Shown here: positions 55,361 through 64,000 of the stretch, piece after piece
Position numbering within the stretch: the stretch's first letter is position 1
Layout of the letters: each line of letters starts with the position of its first letter
Source: Beijerinckiaceae bacterium
GTDB lineage: Bacteria > Pseudomonadota > Alphaproteobacteria > Rhizobiales > Beijerinckiaceae
Assembly: GCA_004564215.1 (NCBI GenBank)
Contig: CP024846.1
Location: forward strand, 868,001-932,000
Direction: 5' to 3'
Length of the DNA stretch: 64,000 bases
The notes under the pieces: model-generated
Databases searched by the model: none
The model's input: only the letters and a program-made list of their open reading frames with translations
What the model was told of the DNA's origin: nothing
Program-made: the position numbers and the translations under genes

Positions 55361-58297
55361 TAGCAAACGGCGAAAAATCGCCCGTACCTCAGCGCGGGTA
55401 TCATGCAACGCGCTTTCGAGGGCGCTGATACTCGGCTGTTCCGCAACCCGTGCGAGGCGCCGGGTCACCGCTTCATTGGCATCGCGGGGATTGCTTCCGG
55501 GGTCCAGGCTCAAGCGCAAAATTTGAGTGACATTGGTAAAGAGACGATAGGCCTTTGCCAGAACCTCGGCATCCTCACTTGCGATCAAACCAAGCTTCCC
55601 CGCAGCCTCGATCACGGCCAGGGTCGAACCGCGGATGATGGCGGGCTCGGCCTGTGCATGCCGTAACAATAAATATTGGGCGAGGAATTCGACGTCGATC
55701 AGACCGCCCGCAGCGAGTTTCAGGTCCCAAGGATCCTTGTCCCCCTTCGTGTGCGCAATGAGGTGCCGCATTTCGCTCACCTCGCGGCGTAGACGATCAC
55801 CATGCGGCCGCATCAGCACGGTCTGGATCGCATCGCTGGTTTGCACGCCGAGCTGGACGTCGCCGGCGATCGGCCGAGCCCGGGTCAGAGCCATATGCTC
55901 CCAGGTTTCCGCCTCTTGGGTCTGATAGGTAACGAAACTGTCGAATTGCGTCGCGAGCGGTCCTTTACCCCCAGACGGGCGAAGCCGCATGTCGACTTCG
56001 TAAAGACGGCCCCGCCGCGTCGCAACCGTCAAGGCGGATATGAGCCGTTGCGCAATACGCGTATAATATTGAACCGCGTGGAGCGGTCGGGGACCGTCCG
56101 ACTCCGGATGCGCCGGATCGAAATCATAGATGAGCATAAGATCGAGATCCGAAGCCGCGGTCATTTCCCGCGAACCCAGCTTGCCAAGCGCCAATACGAT
56201 CGACCTGCCGCCAGGCACACGGCCGTGCTCATTGGCAAAGACACGCTCAACATGCGCAAGGCAGGTCTCCACGATGCAGGCCGCCAGCGTGGAATAGGCG
56301 ATCGCTGCCGCCGCCGGCTCGATCATTCCGGACCATAGCCGGAGACCGATGGGAAAAAGCTCCTCCTGCGCAAAATCGCGCACCGCATCCAGAAACTCCT
56401 CGGTTTCGAATTTGCGCTGCAAGATTTGTCCGGTGCGCTGCCGGAACGCTTGTTCATCGAGCGGCGCCTTGAGGAGATCCGGATCGATCGCATTGTCGAG
56501 CAAATGCGGATGGCTGATGACGGCGCGCGCCAACCTTGGCGCACCACCCAGAATTTCTCCGAACAATTCGCAAATCGGCGGATTGGATTTCAGAACCGAA
56601 AAGAGTTCAACCGCCGCCGGCATGCGGGCCAATGCGGAATCGAATGCGGCCAGCGCGGCGTCGGGGTCGCCGGAGCGCGCGAATGCGTCCAAGAGCAGCG
56701 GCACCAGTTCGGTCAGCACTTCCCGGGCGCGCGAGGATCGGACTGCCGGACGACGGCCGAAATGCCAGCCGCGGATCGTCTCGGCGGCAAGCGATTCCTT
56801 TTTGAAGCCCAGCCGCGATAAAGTTTCCATCGTCTCCGGATCGTCGCCGACACCGGTAAATACCAGGCTCCCGGCCGAGGCATCCAGGCGCGGCGAATGT
56901 TCGAACAACCGGGCATAATGATGGGAGACGAGCTGCAAATTATGCGTGACTTCGTTGAAGAAGGCCTCTTTACGCGCATAGCCGCAAAACAGCGCGAACG
57001 CCGCCAAAATCTCCGGATCCTGCGGCAAGCGATGGGTTTGTTCATCGGCGACCATCTGCAACCGATGTTCGATTTCGCGTAAGAATAGATAGGCTGTGCG
57101 CAAGTCCACCACGGCTTCTTGCGTGACCCAGCCATCCTTTCCGAGTTCCTCGAGCGTATCGAGCGTGCGGGCGCCGCGAAGCGCCGGACGCTTGCCGCCA
57201 AAGATCAATTGCTGGGTCTGCACGAAAAATTCAATCTCGCGGATACCGCCCCTACCCAATTTCAGATCGTGGCCGGCGACGGTAATGTCGGCATGGCCGC
57301 GCACCGCATGAATCTGACGCTTCATCGCCGCTATGTCCGCGATAGCCGCGTAATCGAAATATTTGCGCCAAATAAACGGCGTGAGATTAGCCAGAAAAGC
57401 CGCTCCAAGGGTCAGGTCGCCAGCGACGGGGCGAGCCTTGATCAAGGCGGCGCGCTCCCAATTCTGGCCAAGGCTCTCATAATAGGAATAGGCCGTAGGC
57501 AGAGAGACGGCGATCGCCGTCGAGCCAGGATCCGGGCGCAGCCGCAAATCGACCCGCTGAACATAGCCGTCCGCTGTCCGCTCCTGCAGCAGCCGCACCA
57601 GCCCTTTGGTCAGCCGCGCATAGAGTGTTCCAGGTTCCACGGCTCCGGCGATGGAACTGCATACGGGATCGAAAAACACGACGATATCGACGTCGCTCGA
57701 ATAATTAAGCTCCCGCGCACCAAGCTTGCCGAGCGCCAGTATCACGAGACCGCAGCCGACTTCAGGCACCGTGACATCGGGCAGCCGCAGGCGGCCCGCG
57801 CGGTCAGCCTCGCGCAGCAGAAAACGGAGCGCCGCCGAAATAAAACGATCCGCGGCATGCGACAGCGCCGCGGTCGATTCGATCACCCCAAGGACGCCAC
57901 CCAAATCGGCGAGCGCGATGAGAAGTGCCGTTTCTTGCCGCGCGCGCCGCAAGGCCCGCATGACCACCGGCTCATCGGTGGCCTCATCGCAGACCTCATC
58001 GAGCGAATCCAGGCATGTCTGAAGGCAGGTTTCCGGCGCGAGGCTTAGACACCGCTCGAGCCTCGAAGGATTTGCCGTCGCCAAGCGCCAGAGAAAGGGC
58101 GAATGGTCAGCAAGCGCCAAAAGCAAAGCACGCACGCGGGGGTTCTCGACAAGAGTTTGCAAGCCGGCCGCCGCTGGCATTGCCAGAAAATCGCTGAGGC
58201 GAGACTCGGCGCGATAGCCGTCGTGAAGATGCGGCGCTGTGCGCAGGCGCTGCCAAAGCGGTAGACTCTCGTCTGCGTTTGGCACGAGATCAATCAT
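55349..58297 (-). CDS. glnE: bifunctional glutamine synthetase adenylyltransferase/deadenylase
   Basis: A 982-residue two-headed nucleotidyltransferase. The N-terminal deadenylylase has GARELNYSSDVDIVVFFD and the C-terminal adenylylase GSREMTAASDLDLMLIYDFD, with helical PII-response domains between. It adds AMP to glutamine synthetase when nitrogen is plentiful and removes it when scarce. The start overlaps the stop of the upstream sensor kinase by four bases, so glnE is expressed with that two-component system. Confidence 0.97.
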   Translation of the reverse strand: MIDLVPNADESLPLWQRLRTAPHLHDGYRAESRLSDFLAMPAAAGLQTLVENPRVRALLLALADHSPFLWRLATANPSRLERCLSLAPETCLQTCLDSLDEVCDEATDEPVVMRALRRARQETALLIALADLGGVLGVIESTAALSHAADRFISAALRFLLREADRAGRLRLPDVTVPEVGCGLVILALGKLGARELNYSSDVDIVVFFDPVCSSIAGAVEPGTLYARLTKGLVRLLQERTADGYVQRVDLRLRPDPGSTAIAVSLPTAYSYYESLGQNWERAALIKARPVAGDLTLGAAFLANLTPFIWRKYFDYAAIADIAAMKRQIHAVRGHADITVAGHDLKLGRGGIREIEFFVQTQQLIFGGKRPALRGARTLDTLEELGKDGWVTQEAVVDLRTAYLFLREIEHRLQMVADEQTHRLPQDPEILAAFALFCGYARKEAFFNEVTHNLQLVSHHYARLFEHSPRLDASAGSLVFTGVGDDPETMETLSRLGFKKESLAAETIRGWHFGRRPAVRSSRAREVLTELVPLLLDAFARSGDPDAALAAFDSALARMPAAVELFSVLKSNPPICELFGEILGGAPRLARAVISHPHLLDNAIDPDLLKAPLDEQAFRQRTGQILQRKFETEEFLDAVRDFAQEELFPIGLRLWSGMIEPAAAAIAYSTLAACIVETCLAHVERVFANEHGRVPGGRSIVLALGKLGSREMTAASDLDLMLIYDFDPAHPESDGPRPLHAVQYYTRIAQRLISALTVATRRGRLYEVDMRLRPSGGKGPLATQFDSFVTYQTQEAETWEHMALTRARPIAGDVQLGVQTSDAIQTVLMRPHGDRLRREVSEMRHLIAHTKGDKDPWDLKLAAGGLIDVEFLAQYLLLRHAQAEPAIIRGSTLAVIEAAGKLGLIASEDAEVLAKAYRLFTNVTQILRLSLDPGSNPRDANEAVTRRLARVAEQPSISALESALHDTRAEVRAIFRRLLSPC

Positions 58298-59766
58298 GCC
58301 GCTTGGTCCGGCTGCGCCAACTCTGGCGACGCTGGCGGTCCACGCCGAATTTGCGCCGCCGGAAGACTCAGCACGACCCGAAGCCCCGGTTCGTTGTCTT
58401 CGATCCGCAAGCTCCCATTATGGAGGCTCGCCACCGCTGCGGCGAGGGAGAGTCCAAGCCCGGAACCTGGCCGCGTGCGGGCGCTTTCGAGCCGAACGAA
58501 ACGGTCGAGCACGCGCGCCCGATCGGCTTCAGGGATCCCTGGACCGTGGTCTGCGACGCTGATCTCAACCTTGTCGCCAGACTGCTGCGCCACGAGATTG
58601 ACAGTTCTTTCGATCGCCTGCGAGTCTTGACCCGCGCCGGGCATGGGACCTGCCGGCTCGGGACTTCCATATTTCAACGCATTGTCGACGAGATTTGCAA
58701 CCGCCTGGCTGACCAGTTCCCGGCTCCCATGCAGATAGAGTCCCGATTCTGCCGAAATGGACAAAAGAATGCTGTGCTCTTCCGCCAAGGGTTCGTAGAG
58801 TTCGCCAACATCTCGGGCAACGGATGCGGCATCGAAATCGATCATGCCTTCCCGCCCTGCCCCCGCCTCTGCCCGGGCGATGCTCAACAGAGCGTCGAAG
58901 ATTTGGATCAATCGGTCGGATTCTTCGAGCGCTTTTTCGAGTGCGCTGCGATAATCCTCCGGACTCTTGGCGACCCGCAGGGCTTGTTCCACCCGTCCGC
59001 GCAACCGGGTCAGGGGTGTTTTCAGATCATGCGCGATATTGTCGGAAACTTCCTTCAATCCCGCCATGAGGATCGCGATCCGTTCCAGCATGGCGTTGAA
59101 GTTTTGGACCAGCCGGTCGAGTTCGTCGCCGGTCCCGGCCAAAGGCAAGCGCCCGGAAAGATCGCCGGCGACAATGGCCCGCGCATTGGCGTTGATGGCG
59201 TCGACCCTATTGAGAACGCGCCGTGCAACCCACAGTCCGCCAAGCGTGCCGAACACGACCAGCCAAAGGAGAGAGGTCAATAGAGCTTCGCCGAGAATGC
59301 GGCGCAAGCTTTCGCCTTCCTCCAGGTCGTGCCCGACGAGCAGATGAAAACCGCCGGACAAAACAAAGATGCGGACCAAAGCCCGATGCTTTCCGCTGGT
59401 GTCGCCCGGAGGTTGATAGGTCGTCTCGATAAGGCCGGGATGGGTCAAAATATCCGGCGGCAGACTGGTGATATTCCCCGCGATGGGTTCTCCAGCCGGG
59501 GTCGTCACCAAGTAAAGGCCCGCGCCTGGCTGGCGCGTCCGCTTCTGGATGATATTGACCAGACGGCGTATGCCGCCCTGTGCATATTGCTCGGAAAGTC
59601 CGGTGATATCGGTTTCGATGGTCTGCGCGGTTTGCTCGTCGATCAGATGTTTCATGTTCCAGCCGACGTTGCCGAGAACAAGCCCCGCGCCGATCGCGGA
59701 AATCGCCAAATAGGCGAGCGATATTTTGAAGACAGTTGTGCGAAAGAGCTTACCGAGAGCCATCAC
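58294..59766 (-). CDS. sensor histidine kinase (HAMP, HisKA, HATPase)
   Basis: A 490-residue membrane kinase with helices at about residues 12-33 and 160-182. Between them is a periplasmic domain, then a HAMP domain, the phosphoacceptor His246 in IAHDLKTPLTRLRGRV, and an ATPase domain (HGPGIPEADRARVLDRF, GSGLGLSLAAAV). It overlaps the response regulator gene by 17 bases and glnE by four, giving a coupled set. The upstream degP-like gene points to envelope or redox stress as signal (inference). Confidence 0.93.
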   Translation of the reverse strand: MMALGKLFRTTVFKISLAYLAISAIGAGLVLGNVGWNMKHLIDEQTAQTIETDITGLSEQYAQGGIRRLVNIIQKRTRQPGAGLYLVTTPAGEPIAGNITSLPPDILTHPGLIETTYQPPGDTSGKHRALVRIFVLSGGFHLLVGHDLEEGESLRRILGEALLTSLLWLVVFGTLGGLWVARRVLNRVDAINANARAIVAGDLSGRLPLAGTGDELDRLVQNFNAMLERIAILMAGLKEVSDNIAHDLKTPLTRLRGRVEQALRVAKSPEDYRSALEKALEESDRLIQIFDALLSIARAEAGAGREGMIDFDAASVARDVGELYEPLAEEHSILLSISAESGLYLHGSRELVSQAVANLVDNALKYGSPEPAGPMPGAGQDSQAIERTVNLVAQQSGDKVEISVADHGPGIPEADRARVLDRFVRLESARTRPGSGLGLSLAAAVASLHNGSLRIEDNEPGLRVVLSLPAAQIRRGPPASPELAQPDQAA

Positions 59767-60433
59767 GTATCATGTATCCGGCACCGCGTATTGTGTGGAG
59801 AAGCGGAGGATCGAAGCCTTTATCAATCTTAGCGCGCAAACGGGAAATATGAACATCTATAACGTTGGTTTGCGGATCGAAATGATAATCCCAGACATTT
59901 TCAAGCAACATCGTGCGTGTGACGACTTGATCGGCATGTTTCATCAGATATTCGAGCAAGCGGAATTCGCGCGGCTGCAGCTGGATGTCCTTGCCGTCCC
60001 GGGTTAGCTTGTGGGCGAGGCGGTCAAGCTCGAGGCCATTGACACGATAGATGGTTTCCTCGCCCGAACCCGGCCGGCTGCGGCGGGCGAGCACTTCGAC
60101 ACGGGCCAGAAGCTCGGAAAAAGCATAAGGCTTGGCGAGATAATCGTCGCCACCGGCCCGCAGGCCCTTGACGCGGTCGTCGACCTGACCAAGCGCCGAG
60201 AGGATCAAGACGGGCGTCTGGATTTTCTGGGCACGCAGACTGCCGATGAGCGCGAGGCCATCGAGCTTCGGCAACATGCGATCCACGATCAGAACATCAT
60301 AGGTTTCATCGCGGGCACGAGCATAGCCGTCAAGGCCGTCCCCGACATGATCGGCGACGTGGCCCGCCTCACGGAATGCCTTGACCATATAATTGGCGGC
60401 CTCGGCATCGTCTTCGATGATTAGGATTCGCAT
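59750..60433 (-). CDS. OmpR/PhoB family response regulator
   Basis: About 227 residues: a receiver domain with phosphoacceptor Asp51 in VLIVDRMLPKLDG, acidic pocket EDD at 7-9, Lys in YLAKPYAFSEL, and a winged-helix C-terminus (QLQPREFRLLEYLMKHADQVVTR, IDVHISRLRAKID). ATG 60433 (MRILIIEDD) is the normal receiver start; the ATG six codons upstream adds MSYMSL. It is the partner of the histidine kinase that overlaps it. Confidence 0.95.
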   Translation of the reverse strand: MRILIIEDDAEAANYMVKAFREAGHVADHVGDGLDGYARARDETYDVLIVDRMLPKLDGLALIGSLRAQKIQTPVLILSALGQVDDRVKGLRAGGDDYLAKPYAFSELLARVEVLARRSRPGSGEETIYRVNGLELDRLAHKLTRDGKDIQLQPREFRLLEYLMKHADQVVTRTMLLENVWDYHFDPQTNVIDVHISRLRAKIDKGFDPPLLHTIRGAGYMIRDGSR

Positions 60434-60466
60434 CAGCGACATATAGCTCATTCCTGAGCAAAGCAG

Positions 60467-60492
60467 CAGGCCGGGAGTTGCCTCCCGGCCTG
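60467..60492 (-). terminator. strong hairpin between degP and the response regulator gene
   Basis: A perfect 11-bp stem CAGGCCGGGAG/CTCCCGGCCTG with a TTGC-type four-base loop, 70 bp after the degP stop. Followed on the minus strand by only a weak T-rich stretch, so termination may be partial. Confidence 0.55.
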
Positions 60493-60562
60493 GAGCCTCC
60501 TGGAGTCGGCGCCACGACGGGGACGCGGCGCGGACTTAAGCAAAGCCTCGGGGGCGTGAGGC

Positions 60563-62101
60563 TCAGGAAGCTGGATTGATCGCGATAGCCACGAAATGGG
60601 TGCCTTCGCTACCCTTGATCCGCAAAAGCACGGCCTTGCGGTTGTCCTTTTTGGCCTCGGCCAGCGCCGCGCTGACGTCCGCCGGCTGATTGACCGCATG
60701 GCCTCCGGCCTCGAGAATGACGTCGCCGATCTGCACGCCTTTTTGCGCCGCTATGCCGTCCGGGTCGATATCGGAAACGACCACACCGTGGCTTCCCGCG
60801 CCTTGGACGCTGGCAGCGGGGGCCAGCGTGAGCCCGAGTCCGGCGAAGGCGTTATGGTCCTCGCCGGCGCCCGGCTGAACGCGCGCTTCCTTGTCGTCCG
60901 GCAGCGAGCCAAGCTTGACTGCGGTGGTTTTTTCCGACCCATCATGCCAATAGATCAGATCGGCCTTCTTGCCTGGGCCAAGCGTCGCAACCCTGCGGGC
61001 GAGGTCGCGCGGACCGTCGATCCGTTCACCGTCAATGCCGAGGATCACGTCGCCGGATTTAATTCCGGCCGCGGTGGCAGGCGAATTTGGCTGCGCCTCT
61101 GCGACAAGAGCGCCCTTGTTCGACTTCAGCCCGAGGCTATCGGCAATTTCCGCGGTCACCGGCTGAATTTGAACGCCGATCCAACCGCGCGAGACCACGC
61201 CCTTATCCTTGAGCGAGGCAATCACGTTCTGCGCCGTCTCGGCGGGAATTGCGAACCCGATGCCGACGCTTCCGCCTGAGGGCGAGAAGATCGCCGTGTT
61301 GACCCCGACCACCTGGCCTTGGCCATTGAAGGTAGGACCGCCCGAGTTGCCGCGGTTCACCGGAGCATCGATCTGCAGGAAGTCGTCATAAGGTCCAGCG
61401 CCAATATCGCGCCCACGCGCCGACACGATGCCGGCGGTCACCGTTCCGCCCAGACCGAACGGGTTGCCGACCGCGATCACCCAATCGCCGACCCGCGGAA
61501 CGGCGGTGGCGAAGTCCACATGCGGATAAGAGCCACCTTGCTTGATCTTCAACAGGGCAAGATCGGTTTTCTTGTCGGTGCCGACGATGGTCGCCGGAAC
61601 AGTTTTGCCATCGTCCATGGTGACGGTGACTTCGGTGGCATTCTCGACGACGTGGTTGTTCGTCACGAGGTAGCCATCCGGAGATATAATGAATCCCGAG
61701 CCCTGCGCCTGCGTGACATGTGGTTTCATTTGCCGCCCATGGGGCGCGCCCCGCTCACCGAATTGCTTGAAAAAACGCTCGAGAGGATCGCCGGGCGCGA
61801 TATGAGGAATCTCCGCCTCCTCGCCGGCATCGGCTGTTTCCGTCGTCTTCACCTTGACGGACACCACAGCGCCCCGCACGTGATCGACGACATCTGCGAA
61901 GGAGACCGGCGCAATGACGGGAACGGTTTCGCTCTGGGTCGCCGCATAGCTCGGCAGACTAAAACCGCCGTTCGTGATGAGGGCGCCAGCGAGAGCAACG
62001 GCGGCGACCGTACGAAGCAATGTCGCCCGGAGTTCGCTTCGGGGCACGATAACGGGCGGTGAAATCATGTTTACGGGCCGAAGGGGCCGATCATTAGACA
62101 T
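60563..62101 (-). CDS. DegP/HtrA family periplasmic serine protease
   Basis: About 512 residues from the ATG at 62101, with a signal or anchor sequence at residues 28-48. The catalytic triad is His150 (TNNHVVENA), Asp180 (KKTDLALLKI) and Ser253 (NRGNSGGPTFNG). Two PDZ domains follow (GWIGVQIQPVTAEIADSLG; GVVVSDIDPDGIAAQKGVQ). It degrades or refolds damaged envelope proteins. The frame stays open to 62473 but that part overlaps the next gene and is unlike protease sequence. It precedes the two-component genes, a common Rhizobiales arrangement. Confidence 0.95.
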   Translation of the reverse strand: MSNDRPLRPVNMISPPVIVPRSELRATLLRTVAAVALAGALITNGGFSLPSYAATQSETVPVIAPVSFADVVDHVRGAVVSVKVKTTETADAGEEAEIPHIAPGDPLERFFKQFGERGAPHGRQMKPHVTQAQGSGFIISPDGYLVTNNHVVENATEVTVTMDDGKTVPATIVGTDKKTDLALLKIKQGGSYPHVDFATAVPRVGDWVIAVGNPFGLGGTVTAGIVSARGRDIGAGPYDDFLQIDAPVNRGNSGGPTFNGQGQVVGVNTAIFSPSGGSVGIGFAIPAETAQNVIASLKDKGVVSRGWIGVQIQPVTAEIADSLGLKSNKGALVAEAQPNSPATAAGIKSGDVILGIDGERIDGPRDLARRVATLGPGKKADLIYWHDGSEKTTAVKLGSLPDDKEARVQPGAGEDHNAFAGLGLTLAPAASVQGAGSHGVVVSDIDPDGIAAQKGVQIGDVILEAGGHAVNQPADVSAALAEAKKDNRKAVLLRIKGSEGTHFVAIAINPAS

Positions 62102-62267
62102 TGTTTCAAATCTCCATTGCCAATTCAGGACGGCATGCCGTCGTGTTGACAATGAACATGGGGAGGGCCGGCTTACGCCGCCATGTCGGTCGAATGAAAC
62201 TTTAGTAAGGTTCGTCAGACGTTTCGGCTGCCTGCCGGCAACTGCCCGCGTCACGGCAAAGCAGCCG

Positions 62268-62990
62268 CTAATTCCCGTCCACATCAGGCTCGCGCGGCGG
62301 CCCTGGATCGGCTGGATAATAGCGTTGCGCGGGTTGGCGGCGGCTACCTTGCGGCGGCGGGATGAGGCCCGGCGGCGGTCCAACTTCAATCGGGCCGCTG
62401 CTGCGCGGCGGCGGGGCCCTTGAGGGTTCAGGAAGCGGCTCGCCAAGCTGGTCCGCATCCGGCGGCACTGCATTTTCGCTTGGCTGCGCGCGGCGTTGCC
62501 GGCGTGCCGGCTTTTCGGCAGCCTTGGGTGTTTCCGGCGGCGGGGGCTCGGCCTCGGCGGGCGCCTCGGGAGCCGTCACCACGACTTCGCCGCCGCCTTT
62601 GCAGTCTGTCAGCCAGATATCGTAGATGGGATGTTCTATGCCATGCAGGCCGGGACTCGCCGCGAACATCCAACCTGAAAAAATTCGTTTGTAATTATTG
62701 TTGGCATCGACTTCATCGACTTCGATGAAGGTTGTCGTCTGCGGGGCCTCCGTCGCGGGCCGCGTGTAGCAGGCACGTTCGGTGATCTGCAGTGAGCCGA
62801 ATTGCACGGTCTCGCCTGTCGCCGCCTCGAAAGCGATGGTGCGGCCGGTGATCTTGTCCAGTCCCGCGAAGACCGCGATGGGGTGCTTGATCTTGTCGGC
62901 CTCCGCCCTGCCGGAAACAATCAGCGCCAAAATCAAACCGAGACACAGAATTTGTAGCGTACGGAAGACTCGCATCGAAGCTTCGTTCAT
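62268..62990 (-). CDS. DUF2155 domain-containing exported protein
   Basis: About 240 residues. A signal peptide (FRTLQILCLGLILALIVSG, cleavage around AEA) is followed by the DUF2155 core: ADKIKHPIAVFAGLDKITGRT, LQITERACYTRPATEAPQTTTFIEVDE and the FSGWMFAASPGLHGIEHPIYDIWLTDC segment with two conserved cysteines. The last about 100 residues are Pro/Glu/Arg-rich and probably disordered. DUF2155 is periplasmic, alphaproteobacterial and uncharacterised. A start at 62975 is equally possible. It is typically found near the NDUFA12 gene, as here. Confidence 0.88.
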   Translation of the reverse strand: MNEASMRVFRTLQILCLGLILALIVSGRAEADKIKHPIAVFAGLDKITGRTIAFEAATGETVQFGSLQITERACYTRPATEAPQTTTFIEVDEVDANNNYKRIFSGWMFAASPGLHGIEHPIYDIWLTDCKGGGEVVVTAPEAPAEAEPPPPETPKAAEKPARRQRRAQPSENAVPPDADQLGEPLPEPSRAPPPRSSGPIEVGPPPGLIPPPQGSRRQPAQRYYPADPGPPREPDVDGN

Positions 62991-63140
62991 AAACCGGCCG
63001 CCACAACGGAACCAAAGAAACTGTAAAATTCGCCTCTGCTGCGTTTGCCTGGACGCATTGGACAGGCGCGAACCCAGCACGAAACTGCGGCCGGAAGTGG
63101 ACATTCTCATCGAGGGACCGGGAACTTGAGCAAACTCCGC

Positions 63141-63542
63141 TCAGCCTTCTGGTGTCCAGGCGTCGTAATCCCCTGTCGCCGGCGGGCGCGCGCTGGCCCG
63201 CAATGTCGAGCCCGGCGGGCGCCACGCCTCCGGGGTGCCGGTCAAATTGGGCCGATAGGGCAATTCCCACGCACGCGGCGTGTAAGTTTCTTGGGTCGGC
63301 GGGACATCGACGGTGTGGTGAAGCCAGCCATACCAGCCAGGCGGCGTCATCGAGCCTTCGCTCTGGCCGGCATAAATGACCCAACGCCGTTCGAAGCCAA
63401 GCGCCGGATCGATTCTCCGCCTGCGGTAATAGCGGTTTCCGAATTGGTCGACGCCGACGAATTTGCCAAAAAGCAGGGTGTGAAGCCGGGTGTTCAGCGT
63501 TTCACCGTTCCACCACGTAAAAAACTGATAGAGCAATCTCAT
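63141..63542 (-). CDS. NDUFA12 family accessory subunit of NADH:ubiquinone oxidoreductase
   Basis: About 133 residues from the ATG at 63542. The family pattern is complete: LLYQFFTWWNGETLNTRLHT, FVGVDQFGNRYYRRRRIDPA, RRWVIYAGQSEGSMTPPGWYGWLHH and a C-terminal PYRPNLTGTPEAWRPPGS. NDUFA12 is one of the few accessory complex I subunits shared by alphaproteobacteria and mitochondria and binds near the 4'-phosphopantetheine/N6 region of the peripheral arm. Upstream extension to 63752 is not supported. Confidence 0.93.
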   Translation of the reverse strand: MRLLYQFFTWWNGETLNTRLHTLLFGKFVGVDQFGNRYYRRRRIDPALGFERRWVIYAGQSEGSMTPPGWYGWLHHTVDVPPTQETYTPRAWELPYRPNLTGTPEAWRPPGSTLRASARPPATGDYDAWTPEG

Positions 63543-63669
63543 GGGTTTGATCTGCCTTCGGCTTTGCCGCATCGATCCGCCAGCATGCGGGCGTTTATGA
63601 CCGCGCCGGCCCTCGCTGTCCAGCGCATCAATTCTGTGACCCCGCCTGTGGCGAAAACTTACGATTTGT

Positions 63670-63685
63670 ATACTATATATAGTTA
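63670..63685. promoter_or_regulatory. NrdR-type box 1
   Basis: Contains the perfect 12-bp palindrome ACTATATATAGT (63672-63683). The 16-mer agrees with 13 positions of the NrdR consensus acaCwAtATaTwGtgt. It lies 138 bp upstream of nrdJ. Confidence 0.6.
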
Positions 63686-63700
63686 TACCCATGATCCACA

Positions 63701-63716
63701 GCACAGATTCTGGTGT
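63701..63716. promoter_or_regulatory. NrdR-type box 2 (degenerate)
   Basis: GCACAGATTCTGGTGT retains the outer CACA and GTGT halves. Its centre is 31 bp, three helical turns, from the centre of box 1, which is the standard spacing of NrdR box pairs. Confidence 0.5.
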
Positions 63717-63822
63717 GGACAAGACCGATGCCGCGTAGCGGACCACGTCCATATCGAGTCAATCTGCTCGCCCTAATCGGCGATCAGGCGCGTGCCGGAT
63801 CGTTCATCTTCGAGGGATACCC

Positions 63823-64000
63823 ATGCATATCGAGCGGCGCTACACCAAACCGGATCAGTCCCCCTATGCGGAAATCGCGTTTCGCTCGACCAAAAGCGAA
63901 ATCCGTAATCCGGACGGATCGATCGTGTTCTCGCTGGATGGCATCGAGGTGCCGGCGAGCTGGAGCCAAGTCGCGGCCGACATTCTCGCCCAAAAATACT
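63823..64000 (+). CDS. nrdJ: B12-dependent ribonucleotide reductase NrdJ, N-terminal fragment
   Basis: The first 59 residues only; the gene runs off the window. MHIERRYTKPDQSPYAEIAF and the segment IRNPDGSIVFSLDG then EVPASWSQVAADILAQKY match the N-terminus of class II, adenosylcobalamin-dependent ribonucleotide reductases of alphaproteobacteria. It makes deoxyribonucleotides with or without oxygen. GAGGGA lies just before the ATG. Two NrdR-type boxes are upstream, suggesting control by the dNTP-sensing repressor NrdR. Confidence 0.93.
   Translation, partial: MHIERRYTKPDQSPYAEIAFRSTKSEIRNPDGSIVFSLDGIEVPASWSQVAADILAQKY

Noticed and set aside
57119..58048. A 309-codon plus-strand frame
   Set aside because: Antisense to glnE; no family pattern.
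63543..63822. Cobalamin riboswitch upstream of B12-dependent nrdJ
   Set aside because: I could not find a B12-box or a suitable long folded leader; the region is better explained by the NrdR-type boxes.

Overview
The window looks like chromosomal DNA of an alphaproteobacterium of the order Rhizobiales, most likely a Beijerinckiaceae/Methylocystaceae-type methylotroph or a close relative. This is inferred from gene content: an RcdA/DUF1465 protein, DUF1491, DUF2155, the complex I accessory subunit NDUFA12, a Porin_2 porin, B12-dependent NrdJ, a two-subunit methylmalonyl-CoA mutase, an MxaD-like periplasmic protein and a PleC-like kinase. The DNA is GC-rich, with a few visibly AT-richer islets. 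I see no rRNA, tRNA, CRISPR array, complete insertion sequence or prophage.

Layout, left end. Bases 1-7400 hold a stress/low-oxygen type cluster: the end of a 2-oxoacid dehydrogenase E2 gene coupled to an acyl carrier protein, a YbhB/PEBP protein, archease, the RNA ligase RtcB, a site-2 protease with CBS domains, and PEP synthase. A perfect FNR/FixK-type palindrome lies in the divergent ybhB/archease promoter region. A porin gene and a fused feoA-feoB gene with feoC (ferrous iron uptake) follow on the other strand to 12040.

Bases 12300-17150 form a metalloid module: a permease plus small dithiol protein, then a leftward arsenic operon (arsC, an ArsR-ArsC fusion, a glutaredoxin-type arsC, acr3). 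The acr3 gene carries a 120-bp palindromic repeat read through in frame. Bases 17596-20960 carry DUF305, a beta-propeller protein, an ECF sigma factor and its anti-sigma factor. Bases 21400-28950 are looser accessory DNA: small membrane or secreted proteins, two convergent L,D-transpeptidase-fold genes, a 2-oxoglutarate dioxygenase, a cation/proton antiporter and decayed gene fragments.

Bases 28925-35125 are core genes: rcdA, lepA, sulfite dehydrogenase sorAB, xerC and DUF1491. An AT-richer winged-helix gene and a heptanucleotide repeat with perfect terminal inverted repeats come next. Then mutA, a secreted protein and mutB, followed by an FkbM methyltransferase, otsB, a glyoxalase, an unusual CDF transporter, an LplT-like MFS protein and a MAPEG protein. 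An unrecognised gene lies between two similar 40-bp direct repeats, next to a YVTN beta-propeller/MxaD-like pair.

The right end has pepN, an O-methyltransferase, a PleC-like kinase, and a leftward series degP, response regulator, histidine kinase, glnE. It finishes with DUF2155, NDUFA12 and the start of nrdJ, preceded by two NrdR-type boxes 31 bp apart.

The best candidates for something undescribed are the oxygen-box cluster that joins 2-oxoacid metabolism to RNA repair, the in-frame palindromic element in acr3, the heptanucleotide hairpin element, and the direct-repeat-flanked gene at 46.5-47.5 kb.
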